Source: Olivibacter sp. XZL3 (GTDB lineage: Bacteria > Bacteroidota > Bacteroidia > Sphingobacteriales > Sphingobacteriaceae). Taken from it: a stretch of 64,000 bases of DNA. Shown piece after piece: positions 28,082 through 38,065 of the stretch; positions within the stretch are counted from its first letter, which is position 1, and each line of letters starts with the position of its first letter. A program made the translations under genes and the position numbers. The stretch covers positions 1 through 64,000 of the forward strand of contig NZ_SBJH01000055.1 of the NCBI RefSeq assembly GCF_004368405.1. Reading direction: 5' to 3'. The notes beneath the pieces were generated by a model. That model had not been told where the DNA came from, ran no database searches, and saw nothing but the letters and a program-made list of their open reading frames with translations.

Positions 28082-29323
28082 TTGGATTTATTCGATAAAA
28101 TATCAAAAAATTTAGGTCCAATTGGACAACATCACAAGTGGTCGCATGGTTACTTTTCCTTTCCGAAATTGGAAGGTGAAATTGGCCCGCACATGAAGTT
28201 TAGAGGAAAAGACCACTTGGTTTGGAGTCTAAACAATTACCTAGGGTTGGCAAATCATCCCGAAGTTCGTGCCACAGATGCAGAGGCGGCGAAGCTTTAC
28301 GGTATGGCGTATCCTATGGGCGCAAGGATGATGTCTGGGAACTCTAATCAACACGAGCGGTTAGAACAGGACCTTGCAGCATTTGTAGGAAAGGAAGATG
28401 CTTTTCTTTTGAATTATGGCTACCAAGGGATGGTTTCCATTATAGATGCCTTGGTAGATCGCAACGACGTCATCGTGTACGACGCGGAGTCTCATGCATG
28501 CATCATCGACGGAGTCAGGTTGCACATGGGTAAGCGCTATGTTTATCAGCATAACGACGTAGGAAGTTGTAAGAAACAGTTGGAACGGGCAACGAAGATC
28601 GTCGAACAGACGGGAGGCGCGATATTAGTTATTACAGAAGGCGTTTTCGGTATGTCGGGTGCCCAAGGCAAGTTAAAGGAGATCAACGTACTAAAAGAGC
28701 AGTTTGATTTCAGATTGTTGGTAGATGATGCCCATGGTTTTGGAACAATGGGGCCAACTGGAGCCGGTACACACGAAGCACAAAACTGTATCGATGGTGT
28801 GGATATCTATTTTGGTACTTTCGCTAAGTCAATGGCTGGTATTGGTGCTTTTGTTGCGGCAAAAGAGGAGATCGTTACGTTCCTACGCTATAACATGCGA
28901 TCTCAAACCTTTGCGAAATCCTTGCCTATGCCAATGGTCGTAGGGCTTCAAAAGCGGTTGGAGTTATTGAAAAACGAGCCAGGTCTGCGCGAGAAACTAT
29001 GGGAAGTGGCGCTGTCTTTACAGAACGGATTAAGGGATAATGGCTTTGATATCGGCCATACGAATACGATGGTTACTCCTGTCTTTTTGAAGGGAGACTT
29101 ATCAGAGGCGACGGCCTTAACGATGGACTTAAGGGAGAATTATGGCATCTTTTGTTCGATTGTTGTTTATCCGGTAATTCCAAAAGGGCAGATTGAGTTG
29201 AGATTGATCCCAACCGCAAAGCACACCTCGGAAGATGTGAAACGGACAATTTTTGCGTTTTCTGAAATTTCGGAAAAACTAAATAACGGCTATTATAAAG
29301 AACAGCAGGTAGTACCCGCCTAG
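28082..29323 (+). CDS. Alpha-oxoamine synthase family PLP enzyme
   Basis: This family condenses an amino acid with an acyl-CoA and releases CO2 (serine palmitoyltransferase, 2-amino-3-ketobutyrate CoA ligase, 8-amino-7-oxononanoate synthase, cysteate acyltransferase). The 413-residue protein has NNYLGLANHP, the His that stacks on PLP in DAESHACIIDG (about 138), the PLP Asp in VDDAHGFG (about 217) and the PLP lysine in GTFAKSMAG (about 250). The only start fitting the conserved N-terminus MDLFDKI is a TTG; no in-frame ATG lies upstream. It is an AOS family member, but the sphingolipid, sulfonolipid or threonine route cannot be decided here. Confidence 0.85.
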   Translation: MDLFDKISKNLGPIGQHHKWSHGYFSFPKLEGEIGPHMKFRGKDHLVWSLNNYLGLANHPEVRATDAEAAKLYGMAYPMGARMMSGNSNQHERLEQDLAAFVGKEDAFLLNYGYQGMVSIIDALVDRNDVIVYDAESHACIIDGVRLHMGKRYVYQHNDVGSCKKQLERATKIVEQTGGAILVITEGVFGMSGAQGKLKEINVLKEQFDFRLLVDDAHGFGTMGPTGAGTHEAQNCIDGVDIYFGTFAKSMAGIGAFVAAKEEIVTFLRYNMRSQTFAKSLPMPMVVGLQKRLELLKNEPGLREKLWEVALSLQNGLRDNGFDIGHTNTMVTPVFLKGDLSEATALTMDLRENYGIFCSIVVYPVIPKGQIELRLIPTAKHTSEDVKRTIFAFSEISEKLNNGYYKEQQVVPA

Positions 29324-29343
29324 CTGAAACCAGCAGCCATATA

Positions 29344-29380
29344 CAACAAAAAAGCCTCCAACTTGGGGGCTTTTTTGTTG
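29344..29380. terminator. Bidirectional terminator between the synthase gene and dapA
   Basis: A 16-bp stem (CAACAAAAAAGCCTCC with GGGGGCTTTTTTGTTG, one G-T pair) closes on a 5-base loop. A/T runs inside both arms allow termination in either direction between these convergent genes. Confidence 0.9.
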
Positions 29381-29411
29381 ATGTTTTGTTCTTCTGATAA
29401 ATAAGAAGGCG

Positions 29412-30317
29412 TTAATCGGACTCAGTAGCTTTGGTTTTCGCTTGGAGATCGTTAACGGCGCGGGCTATTTTGACTTTCGTTTCATCGCTAACATTTACCA
29501 ACGGAAGCCGCACATAATTTTTGCAAACACCGAGTTCCTGAAGCATTTGCTTTACGCCTGCGGGATTTCCTTCAATGAAGCAGAGATCGTCGATATTTAA
29601 CAGCTCGTAATGTAGTTTGCGCGCTTCTTCGTAGTGCCACTTGTTGCAATAGTTCACGAGCTGTTGCGTTTGTTTCGGAAATGCGTTCCCAACTACGGTA
29701 ATAACACCTACGGCTCCCAAAGACATCATGGGCAAGGTGAGCGCATCGTCTCCCGAGATCAATAGGAAGCCCTCCGGTTTGTTTGCCATGATTCGGGTAA
29801 AGTGTTCAAAATTGGCCGAGGCCTCTTTGACGCCGATAATATGCTTGAAATCGTTGGCTAAACGGATGATGGTATCAACGGATATCATGCTTCCCGTACG
29901 GCCTGGTACGTTATACAGGATAATAGGAAGCTCGGTTGCTTCGGCTATCGCTTTATAGTGCTGATAGATTCCTTCTTGAGTGGGTTTATTATAGTAGGGG
30001 CTTACCGATAAAATTGCTTGGTATGCAGGGTTTTTAAATTCCTTTATTTGCAGTACCAATTCGGCTGTATTGTTGCCGCCAAAGCCGGCAATCAAGGGTA
30101 CACGACCTGCGACTCGCTCTGCCGTGAAATCTAAAATGCGTTTCTTTTCTTCCTTTGTTAAAGTAGCTACTTCTCCGGTGGTACCCATACTGACCAGGTA
30201 ATCCATACCGCCGTCTATTTGATACTCAATCAAATTGGCTAATCCGTCAAAGTCGATACTCCCATCGCTGTTGAATGGGGTCACTAATGCCACGCCGGCA
30301 CCATATAGGCTATTCAT
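29412..30317 (-). CDS. dapA: 4-hydroxy-tetrahydrodipicolinate synthase
   Basis: DapA condenses pyruvate with aspartate semialdehyde, the first committed step to lysine and meso-diaminopimelate. The 301-residue class I aldolase has GTTGEVATL (about 45-53), the Tyr motif LYNVPGRTG (about 134-142) and the Schiff-base Lys in GVKEASANF (about 164). It supplies the DAP that MurE of this window uses. It lies 66 bp after ligA on the same strand and may be cotranscribed. Confidence 0.95.
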   Translation of the reverse strand: MNSLYGAGVALVTPFNSDGSIDFDGLANLIEYQIDGGMDYLVSMGTTGEVATLTKEEKKRILDFTAERVAGRVPLIAGFGGNNTAELVLQIKEFKNPAYQAILSVSPYYNKPTQEGIYQHYKAIAEATELPIILYNVPGRTGSMISVDTIIRLANDFKHIIGVKEASANFEHFTRIMANKPEGFLLISGDDALTLPMMSLGAVGVITVVGNAFPKQTQQLVNYCNKWHYEEARKLHYELLNIDDLCFIEGNPAGVKQMLQELGVCKNYVRLPLVNVSDETKVKIARAVNDLQAKTKATESD

Positions 30318-30383
30318 TTTCCTTTTTTACGTTTTGTTTATTAATCTCTTTATTTAAATTCGCATGAAATAGATCTTGCAAAG

Positions 30384-32420
<2,037 letters not shown>

Positions 32421-32425
32421 TTAGG

Positions 32426-32482
32426 GAGTAGTTGGTAGGCCGGAGGTCAGTAGGCAATAGTGAATAGAGAGTAGGTAATGGA
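32426..32482. repeat. Degenerate 7-bp tandem repeat
   Basis: About eight imperfect 7-mers follow one another upstream of ligA: GAGTAGT, TGGTAGG, CCGGAGG, CAGTAGG (after one extra T), CAATAGT, GAATAGA, GAGTAGG and TAATGGA. The core is nnGTAGn. It looks like a drifting simple repeat rather than a coding sequence or a protein-binding array. Confidence 0.55.
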
Positions 32483-32542
32483 GGAGTCAGCGTGTTGCCA
32501 GATTAAGACGGGCTTCTATATATAAATGCACGCCTCTCATAT

Positions 32543-32588
32543 AAAAAGGGCCGTCGCCTATTATCTTCGACAAAGATAGGAGACGGCC
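32543..32588 (-). terminator. Intrinsic terminator after the small membrane protein gene
   Basis: On the minus strand GGCCGTCTCCTATCTT pairs with AAGATAATAGGCGACGGCC (one mismatch, short bulge), followed by TTTTT. It starts 5 bp beyond the stop codon. Confidence 0.88.
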
Positions 32589-32593
32589 TCTGC

Positions 32594-32779
32594 CTATTCG
32601 TTAAACTTGCGTTTTGGGCGCTTGTATAGCACTGCCGCAATAATCGTGACCAAAGCTACGCCTAAAATTAGATATGCCACAGCTTTAGGTGCACTGTACT
32701 CTTCACCGTGTCCAACTTGATTAGCTATGGCTAAGTTTGAATAAATCGCTGCTATTAATATAAAAAATAACTTCTTCAT
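32594..32779 (-). CDS. Small membrane protein
   Basis: This 61-residue protein has a signal-like N-terminus (MKKLFFILIAAIYSNLAIA), a short polar stretch, one membrane helix (AYLILGVALVTIIAAVLY) and a basic tail (KRPKRKFNE). A purine-rich GGAGGG lies about 13 nt before this ATG, a rare clear ribosome-binding signal in this window, and supports the start over one 39 nt upstream. It has its own terminator. I do not recognise a family or function. Confidence 0.65.
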   Translation of the reverse strand: MKKLFFILIAAIYSNLAIANQVGHGEEYSAPKAVAYLILGVALVTIIAAVLYKRPKRKFNE

Positions 32780-33000
32780 TTCCTGATCCCTCCTTAATTC
32801 AAAATAAAACAAAAACACGTTGCGTGATTTTTAGGTGTTCATTGATCGTTAAAAAATAAATATAAGAAAAAATATATAAAAACCGAAATTTAAACCCAAT
32901 TTGTTTATATAATGTGAAGTTCATCTAGCTTTTATACATTTTTTCTCGATAAATCATACGTGTTGTCGGTTGATTCCCTCCGAAATGTTTTTTGGCCTTG

Positions 33001-35727
33001 CTACTTTTTAAGGAACTCGCGCAATACGTAGTGGAGTATCCCGCCGTTTTTGTAATAGGCAATTTCTATTGCGGAGTCGAATCTAGCTTTCACTTTAAAG
33101 GTGGTGGTATTTCCCTGCTCGCCTGTTGCTTTTACCTCCAAAGTTTTATGGGGGCTCAAGTCGTTCGCTAAACCCGTGATGCTGAATGTCTCTTTGCCGG
33201 TCAGCCCGAGCGTTTCAGCGTTTTCACCTTCGAGGAATTCCAAGGGAGCTATGCCCATGCCTACTAAATTACTCCTGTGTATGCGCTCGAAACTTTCGGC
33301 GATTACCGCTTTCACACCTAGTAAGTTGGTGCCTTTTGCAGCCCAATCTCTCGATGATCCGCTTCCATACTCCTTACCCGCGAGGATAATGAGTGGCGTA
33401 TGGTCGTTGCGATAGCCCGCAGCAGCGTCGTAGATATTAAGCGTTTCCCCAGTTGGAAAATAGGTAGTATAACCGCCTTCTTTATCAGCGATTTTGTTCC
33501 TGATACGAACGTTAGCAAAGGTTCCTCTCATCATCACCTCATGATTACCACGCCTGGAACCATAAGAATTGAAGTCTTTAACTTCCACACCTTTACTTTT
33601 TAAGTATTGTCCAGCCGCGGTATCCGACTTAAAGGAGCCTGCGGGAGAGATATGGTCGGTGGTGATCGAGTCGCCCAAGTACAATAGTACACGCGCGTCA
33701 TTGATATCTTCAAGCGGCATAGGCTCGCTGCTGATGTCTTTAAAGAATGGCGCTTCCTGAATGTAGGTCGAGTTTTCATCCCATTGATAGTCGCTACCGG
33801 TAGGTGCCGTTAGATTTTGCCATTGCTCGTTGCCATCAAAGATAACGTCATATACTTTCTTGAAATCTTCTTGTTTGAGGGCGGATTGAATAGCCTCGTT
33901 AATTTCGTCCTGGGTGGGCCATATATCTTTTAAATATACGGGCTCTCCATTCGGATCGGTGTCGATCGGATCATTGAAAATATCGACGTCGATTCTTCCG
34001 ATGAGCGCATATACGACGACAAGCATAGGGGAGGCGAGGAAGTTCATTTTTACCTGCGGATGTACACGCGCTTCGAAGTTTCTATTACCGCTTAAAATGG
34101 AAGCAACCACCAGTTCGGCGTCGTCTACTGCTTCGGCTATGTGTGGCGGTAAAGGGCCACTATTACCAATGCATGAGGTACATCCATAGCCCACGTGATG
34201 GAACCGTAGCGCTTCTAAGTCGGCCAGTAAACCCGCACGTTCTAAATATGCCGTGACGACTTTAGACCCAGGGGCTAAGCTTGTTTTGACCCAGGGCTTG
34301 GTGCGTAATCCACGGGATACCGCCTTTTTCGCAACTAAACCGGCGCCGAGCATCACCGCGGGGTTAGAAGTGTTCGTACAGCTTGTTATAGCCGCAATTA
34401 CAATGGAGCCGTCGCTCAGTTCATATTCTTCGTTATTTTTGACAATACGGACCGTTTTCAGCTCGTTACTTTCCACCGCGGCTTCTGAAGAGGCTTGTTG
34501 TGGAGTTTTGGTAGTGAACTGCGTTCTCGAACCGCCCTCTGATAACCAGGTATTGACCGCTCTATTGTTATAAGGTACGTAGGTACGACTGTATTCCTGT
34601 TCCAAGAGCTCGCCGAACTTATGGTAGAGATCTTTGATCAGAATCTTGTCTTGTGGCCGTTTCGGACCCGCAACCGTAGGCTCCAGCGACCCGAGGTCGA
34701 GATGAAGTATTTCTGTGTAATTAATAGACTCATCACCGGTGCGCCATAACAGATTCTCTTTACAATACGTTTCTACGAGGTGAATATGTTCTTCCGATCG
34801 ACTGGTACGGCGCATATAATCCAGCGTCTGGTCGTCAATTGGAAAATAGGTTACTGTACAGCCAAACTCGGGCGACATATTAGAGATGGTAGCCCGATCA
34901 GTTACCGTTAAATTGTCCAGTCCATCACCAAAGACCTCTACGAATTTTCCGACGACACCGTAATCCCTGAGTAATTTGGTGATGGCAAGAACCATGTCGG
35001 TTGCCGTACATCCTTCGGGTATTTTTCCAGTGAGTTTCAGGCCAATAACTTGGGGGCAGGTGAAATATATCGGTTGTCCTAACATAGCAGCCTCTGCCTC
35101 GATGCCTCCGACACCCCATCCCAAAACACCGATTCCATTGACCATGGGTGTATGGGAGTCGGTGCCTACTAATGTGTCGGGAAAATGCCAGCCCTCTCTG
35201 TCAATAACACCTTTTGCCAGATACTCCAGATTTACCTGGTGACAGATGCCCATGCCGGGCGGAACCACGGTAAAATTATTTAAGCCTTTTTGGGCCCATT
35301 TTAGCAATTGATAACGCTCGGCGTTTCGCTCGTACTCCAGATCGACATTTTTTTCGTAAGCATAATCAGTGCCGAAATAGTCTACTTGCACAGAGTGATC
35401 GATTACGAGATCAACCGGGATCGCTGGATTGATTTTTTGTCCATCTTTCCCCTTTCTGATGACTTCCGCGCGGATAGAGGCAATGTCAACCACAGCCGGT
35501 ACGCCGGTAAAATCTTGCATTAACACCCTTGCTGGTTTAAAAGGAATCTCTTTGTCGGTGCCTGCCGGATCCCAATGAATAAGTGTATCTAAGTGCTCAT
35601 CTGTAACGGAGAATCCGTCGTGATTGCGTACAACATTTTCTAATAAGATGCGGATGGAAAAAGGAAGTTTCTCTATGGGATGTCCTTCTTTTTGTAACTG
35701 ACTAAGTGAAGCTCTTTTTTTGTCCAT
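33001..35727 (-). CDS. acnA: Aconitate hydratase A (IRP1-like)
   Basis: Aconitase interconverts citrate and isocitrate in the TCA cycle using a [4Fe-4S] cluster. The 908-residue protein resembles AcnA/IRP1: RVLMQDFTGVPAVVD (about 67-81), GTDSHTPMVNG (about 188), cluster Cys in ITSCTNTSN and in GYGCTSCIGN, and YGSGSSRDWAAKG near the C-terminus. The N-terminus is some 15 residues shorter than in relatives, but an in-frame stop just upstream excludes a longer start. A 10-codon reading frame (35761-35729) ends one base before the start codon. Confidence 0.96.
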   Translation of the reverse strand: MDKKRASLSQLQKEGHPIEKLPFSIRILLENVVRNHDGFSVTDEHLDTLIHWDPAGTDKEIPFKPARVLMQDFTGVPAVVDIASIRAEVIRKGKDGQKINPAIPVDLVIDHSVQVDYFGTDYAYEKNVDLEYERNAERYQLLKWAQKGLNNFTVVPPGMGICHQVNLEYLAKGVIDREGWHFPDTLVGTDSHTPMVNGIGVLGWGVGGIEAEAAMLGQPIYFTCPQVIGLKLTGKIPEGCTATDMVLAITKLLRDYGVVGKFVEVFGDGLDNLTVTDRATISNMSPEFGCTVTYFPIDDQTLDYMRRTSRSEEHIHLVETYCKENLLWRTGDESINYTEILHLDLGSLEPTVAGPKRPQDKILIKDLYHKFGELLEQEYSRTYVPYNNRAVNTWLSEGGSRTQFTTKTPQQASSEAAVESNELKTVRIVKNNEEYELSDGSIVIAAITSCTNTSNPAVMLGAGLVAKKAVSRGLRTKPWVKTSLAPGSKVVTAYLERAGLLADLEALRFHHVGYGCTSCIGNSGPLPPHIAEAVDDAELVVASILSGNRNFEARVHPQVKMNFLASPMLVVVYALIGRIDVDIFNDPIDTDPNGEPVYLKDIWPTQDEINEAIQSALKQEDFKKVYDVIFDGNEQWQNLTAPTGSDYQWDENSTYIQEAPFFKDISSEPMPLEDINDARVLLYLGDSITTDHISPAGSFKSDTAAGQYLKSKGVEVKDFNSYGSRRGNHEVMMRGTFANVRIRNKIADKEGGYTTYFPTGETLNIYDAAAGYRNDHTPLIILAGKEYGSGSSRDWAAKGTNLLGVKAVIAESFERIHRSNLVGMGIAPLEFLEGENAETLGLTGKETFSITGLANDLSPHKTLEVKATGEQGNTTTFKVKARFDSAIEIAYYKNGGILHYVLREFLKK

Positions 35728-35950
35728 TTTAGTTTAGTTTAGTATTCTTATAATACTTCATTTAGTCAAAAAAGTTTTTATTTATCGCATTCGTGAATTT
35801 TAAATGACTTATAAAAGCGTTCCTACCTGGCCGCAGGTCAGCAACAGAGATAAAAACGTCATGAACGGTTCTCGATAGCCTTTTGAGCCGATTGCAAGGA
35901 GCTCATTCATTTACTGAGAATAAAAAGCTGAATAAATAAACAGATACCCC

Positions 35951-35990
35951 AAAAAAAAGCCAAGGTGCTGGCATAAAAAGCACCTTGGCT
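35951..35990 (-). terminator. Intrinsic terminator after the SIMPL gene
   Basis: AGCCAAGGTGCT pairs perfectly with AGCACCTTGGCT around a 9-base loop, followed on the minus strand by seven or more T. Confidence 0.93.
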
Positions 35991-36014
35991 GTAAGGGGTG
36001 TTGTTCTGTGTTTG

Positions 36015-36719
36015 TTATTTTATCTCAAAAACTACCCTAAACTGATAGTTGACTTTTATTTTCTTAAAATCTATATCCAATGATTCCTCTGTGGCAAAGT
36101 CGGCGCTTTTTCCCCGTAAGGTCGCCACCGTCGAATACATGGCCTGCGGACTGGAAGCGTCGGTGTTATTGTCGTTTATTTCCAAGGCCTTGCCTAAGGT
36201 GTCGCCTAAGGCCTCAACAAGTACCATCGCCTTCTCCTGTGCGTTTTTAACTGCTCTTATACGGAGTTCGTTTCTTATTTCAGCCATCCGGCTGTGATCG
36301 TAACTTGCAATTCTGGTAGACTGAATGCCCTTTTCGTCTACATTGGACAGAATGCCGTTGATGGCTTGCAAATCGGCTACCTTTATTTTATATTGCTTGC
36401 TTGCCAAAAAGCCGGGATCTTTTTTCTTTTTCGGATCTATGTAATTATAGCTAGCGATATTTTCTATGGTAAAGTCCTCTTCTTTAATTCCCGCGTTCTT
36501 TACGGCAGAAGCCAATTGTTTTTCAAGCTCATCTATAGTGACTTTATTTTTGTTGTCCTTAATATACTCTTTTAAAGAAATGGAAACATAAATAATATCG
36601 GGTGTAATCTCTTGCTCGGCAGATCCGTATACTTCTATCTTTCTTCTGGTGTCTATATTTTGTGCGGAAGCCGATAGCGCGATGACTCCTAATAGTACGG
36701 CGGTTAATATCTTTTTCAT
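36015..36719 (-). CDS. SIMPL-domain (DUF541) periplasmic protein
   Basis: This 234-residue protein has a signal peptide (MKKILTAVLLGVIALSASAQ) and a SIMPL domain, recognisable by IEVYGSAEQEITPDIIYV (about 28-45), the central IRNELRIRAVKNAQEKA (about 148) and the C-terminal VNYQFRVVFEI. SIMPL proteins (for example YggE/BP26) are exported and linked to stress tolerance, and the biochemical role is unclear. From ATG 36719; a TTG 9 nt upstream is less likely. It is the last gene of the ileS-side run and is followed by a terminator. Confidence 0.88.
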   Translation of the reverse strand: MKKILTAVLLGVIALSASAQNIDTRRKIEVYGSAEQEITPDIIYVSISLKEYIKDNKNKVTIDELEKQLASAVKNAGIKEEDFTIENIASYNYIDPKKKKDPGFLASKQYKIKVADLQAINGILSNVDEKGIQSTRIASYDHSRMAEIRNELRIRAVKNAQEKAMVLVEALGDTLGKALEINDNNTDASSPQAMYSTVATLRGKSADFATEESLDIDFKKIKVNYQFRVVFEIK

Positions 36720-36868
36720 CTGATTCAATTTATTCTTTTTCGGTGACGGAGTTTTGCATACTTGTTACACGTTTGCGTCACATCGTGTATGCAATCCCTG
36801 TACCATAAGTTTCCTATAAAAACGAGTAGAAGAAAGAAAATGCTACATCGGGGTGTTAATTTGAAATT

Positions 36869-37519
36869 TTATTCTTCAATTACCTCGCTATGGTAGCTGG
36901 CCGGTTCTTGAATTTCTTCTTTAAAGTAGCGCTTTTGAAAGATGAGTATAATGACGACGCCTACGGAAATGGCTGAGTCTGCCAGATTGAATACCGGTCT
37001 GAAAAAAACAAACTCTTCATTTGGCCAAAGCGGAAACCAGGAAGGAAAGGTGCCTTGCAATAGGGGAAAGTAGAACATATCGACCACTTTTCCATGAAAT
37101 ACACTGCTATAACCGCCACCAGGGGGAAATAAGATGGCTTTTTCGTACCAAGTGCTTTCACTGAATATCATTCCATAAAAGGTAGAATCGATGATATTGC
37201 CTACGGCTCCGGCAAATATTAGGGCGATGCACAGGATGAGTCCTCGGTGGTATTTACGTTTGATCATATAGATCAAACCATAGCCGATACCTATCACTGC
37301 CAGAATGCGGAATATCGATAGCGCTAATTTGCCACTTTCTCCTCCGAATTCCATACCGAAGGCCATACCGTTGTTTTCGGTAAAGTGAATCAGTACCCGA
37401 TTGCCGATGATTTTAAATTCTTGTCCTAAGGTCATATGGAGTTTGACCCAGAATTTGATGACTTGATCTAAAAATAAAACAATTAATATGAGGGAAAGCG
37501 GTCTCGTATATCCTTTCAT
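36869..37519 (-). CDS. lspA: Lipoprotein signal peptidase II
   Basis: LspA cleaves prolipoprotein signal peptides in the inner membrane, for instance for the SusD and BON lipoproteins here. The 216-residue protein has four membrane segments, ENNGMAFGM, and the two catalytic Asp in NIIDSTFYG and FNLADSAIS. About 70 residues separate these Asp, against roughly 29 in E. coli LspA, because of an aromatic, Pro/Gly-rich loop; this long loop is a known feature of the phylum. It follows ileS and the DksA-like gene, a conserved neighbourhood. Confidence 0.94.
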   Translation of the reverse strand: MKGYTRPLSLILIVLFLDQVIKFWVKLHMTLGQEFKIIGNRVLIHFTENNGMAFGMEFGGESGKLALSIFRILAVIGIGYGLIYMIKRKYHRGLILCIALIFAGAVGNIIDSTFYGMIFSESTWYEKAILFPPGGGYSSVFHGKVVDMFYFPLLQGTFPSWFPLWPNEEFVFFRPVFNLADSAISVGVVIILIFQKRYFKEEIQEPASYHSEVIEE

Positions 37520-37541
37520 TACTTCGTTCGCACAGAATCAA

Positions 37542-37594
37542 TTAGCCATTTCCCATTGGCAACAATAGGCGGTTTTACCGCGGGAAATGGCTAA
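37542..37594. repeat. Long inverted repeat between dksA-like gene and lspA
   Basis: TTAGCCATTTCCC (37542-37554) pairs with GGGAAATGGCTAA (37582-37594), 13 perfect pairs. The loop holds a second hairpin, GCGGT-TTT-ACCGC (37569-37581). No T-run follows on the minus strand, so it may be an RNA stability or processing element rather than a terminator. Confidence 0.6.
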
Positions 37595-37602
37595 AGTTGT
37601 TA

Positions 37603-37986
37603 TTAATATTGTTTCAATTTAGCTTCCATACTTAACGTGGTATGAGGAACGGCACGCAAACGTTCCTTTTGGATCAATTTGCCGGTTTCCCTGCATACGC
37701 CGTAAGTTTTGTTTTCTATTCTAACCAACGCCGCCTCTAAATTGTCTATAAACTTCTTTTGGCGAGCAGCGAGCTGATTGATCTGCTCTTTCTCAAGCGT
37801 TGCCGATCCATCTTCTAAGGTCTTGAAGGTACCGGCGGTATCGTCTGTACCATTGCTGTTCGGATTGCTTAAAGATTTAGTTAAAGAAGCTAATTCTTCT
37901 TTTGCTACACGAAGTTTTTCTAAGATAATTTCTTTAAACTCAAGTAGTTCGGCATCGCTGTAACGTGTCTTTTCTGTGTTTTCCAT
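37603..37986 (-). CDS. TraR/DksA-family protein lacking the four-Cys finger
   Basis: DksA-family proteins enter the RNA polymerase secondary channel and change promoter output, often with ppGpp. This 127-residue protein has a long helical hairpin (about 10-90) and a C-terminal finger region YGVCRETGKLIQKERL. Only one Cys of the usual CxxC...CxxC set remains, so it is unlikely to bind zinc in the normal way. Zinc-less forms are known in the family. It lies between ileS and lspA. Confidence 0.85.
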   Translation of the reverse strand: MENTEKTRYSDAELLEFKEIILEKLRVAKEELASLTKSLSNPNSNGTDDTAGTFKTLEDGSATLEKEQINQLAARQKKFIDNLEAALVRIENKTYGVCRETGKLIQKERLRAVPHTTLSMEAKLKQY

Positions 37987-38065
37987 TTTTTAATTTTTTT
38001 AACAAGAATCTCAGTCTGAAAAGGTTTTAAAAGACCTTATTTCCTACTGGTGATAGATTCTAAAA

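Noticed and set aside
32571-32578. A -7-like TATCTTTG on the minus strand
   Set aside because: It is the arm of the terminator hairpin after the small membrane gene, with no -33 element.
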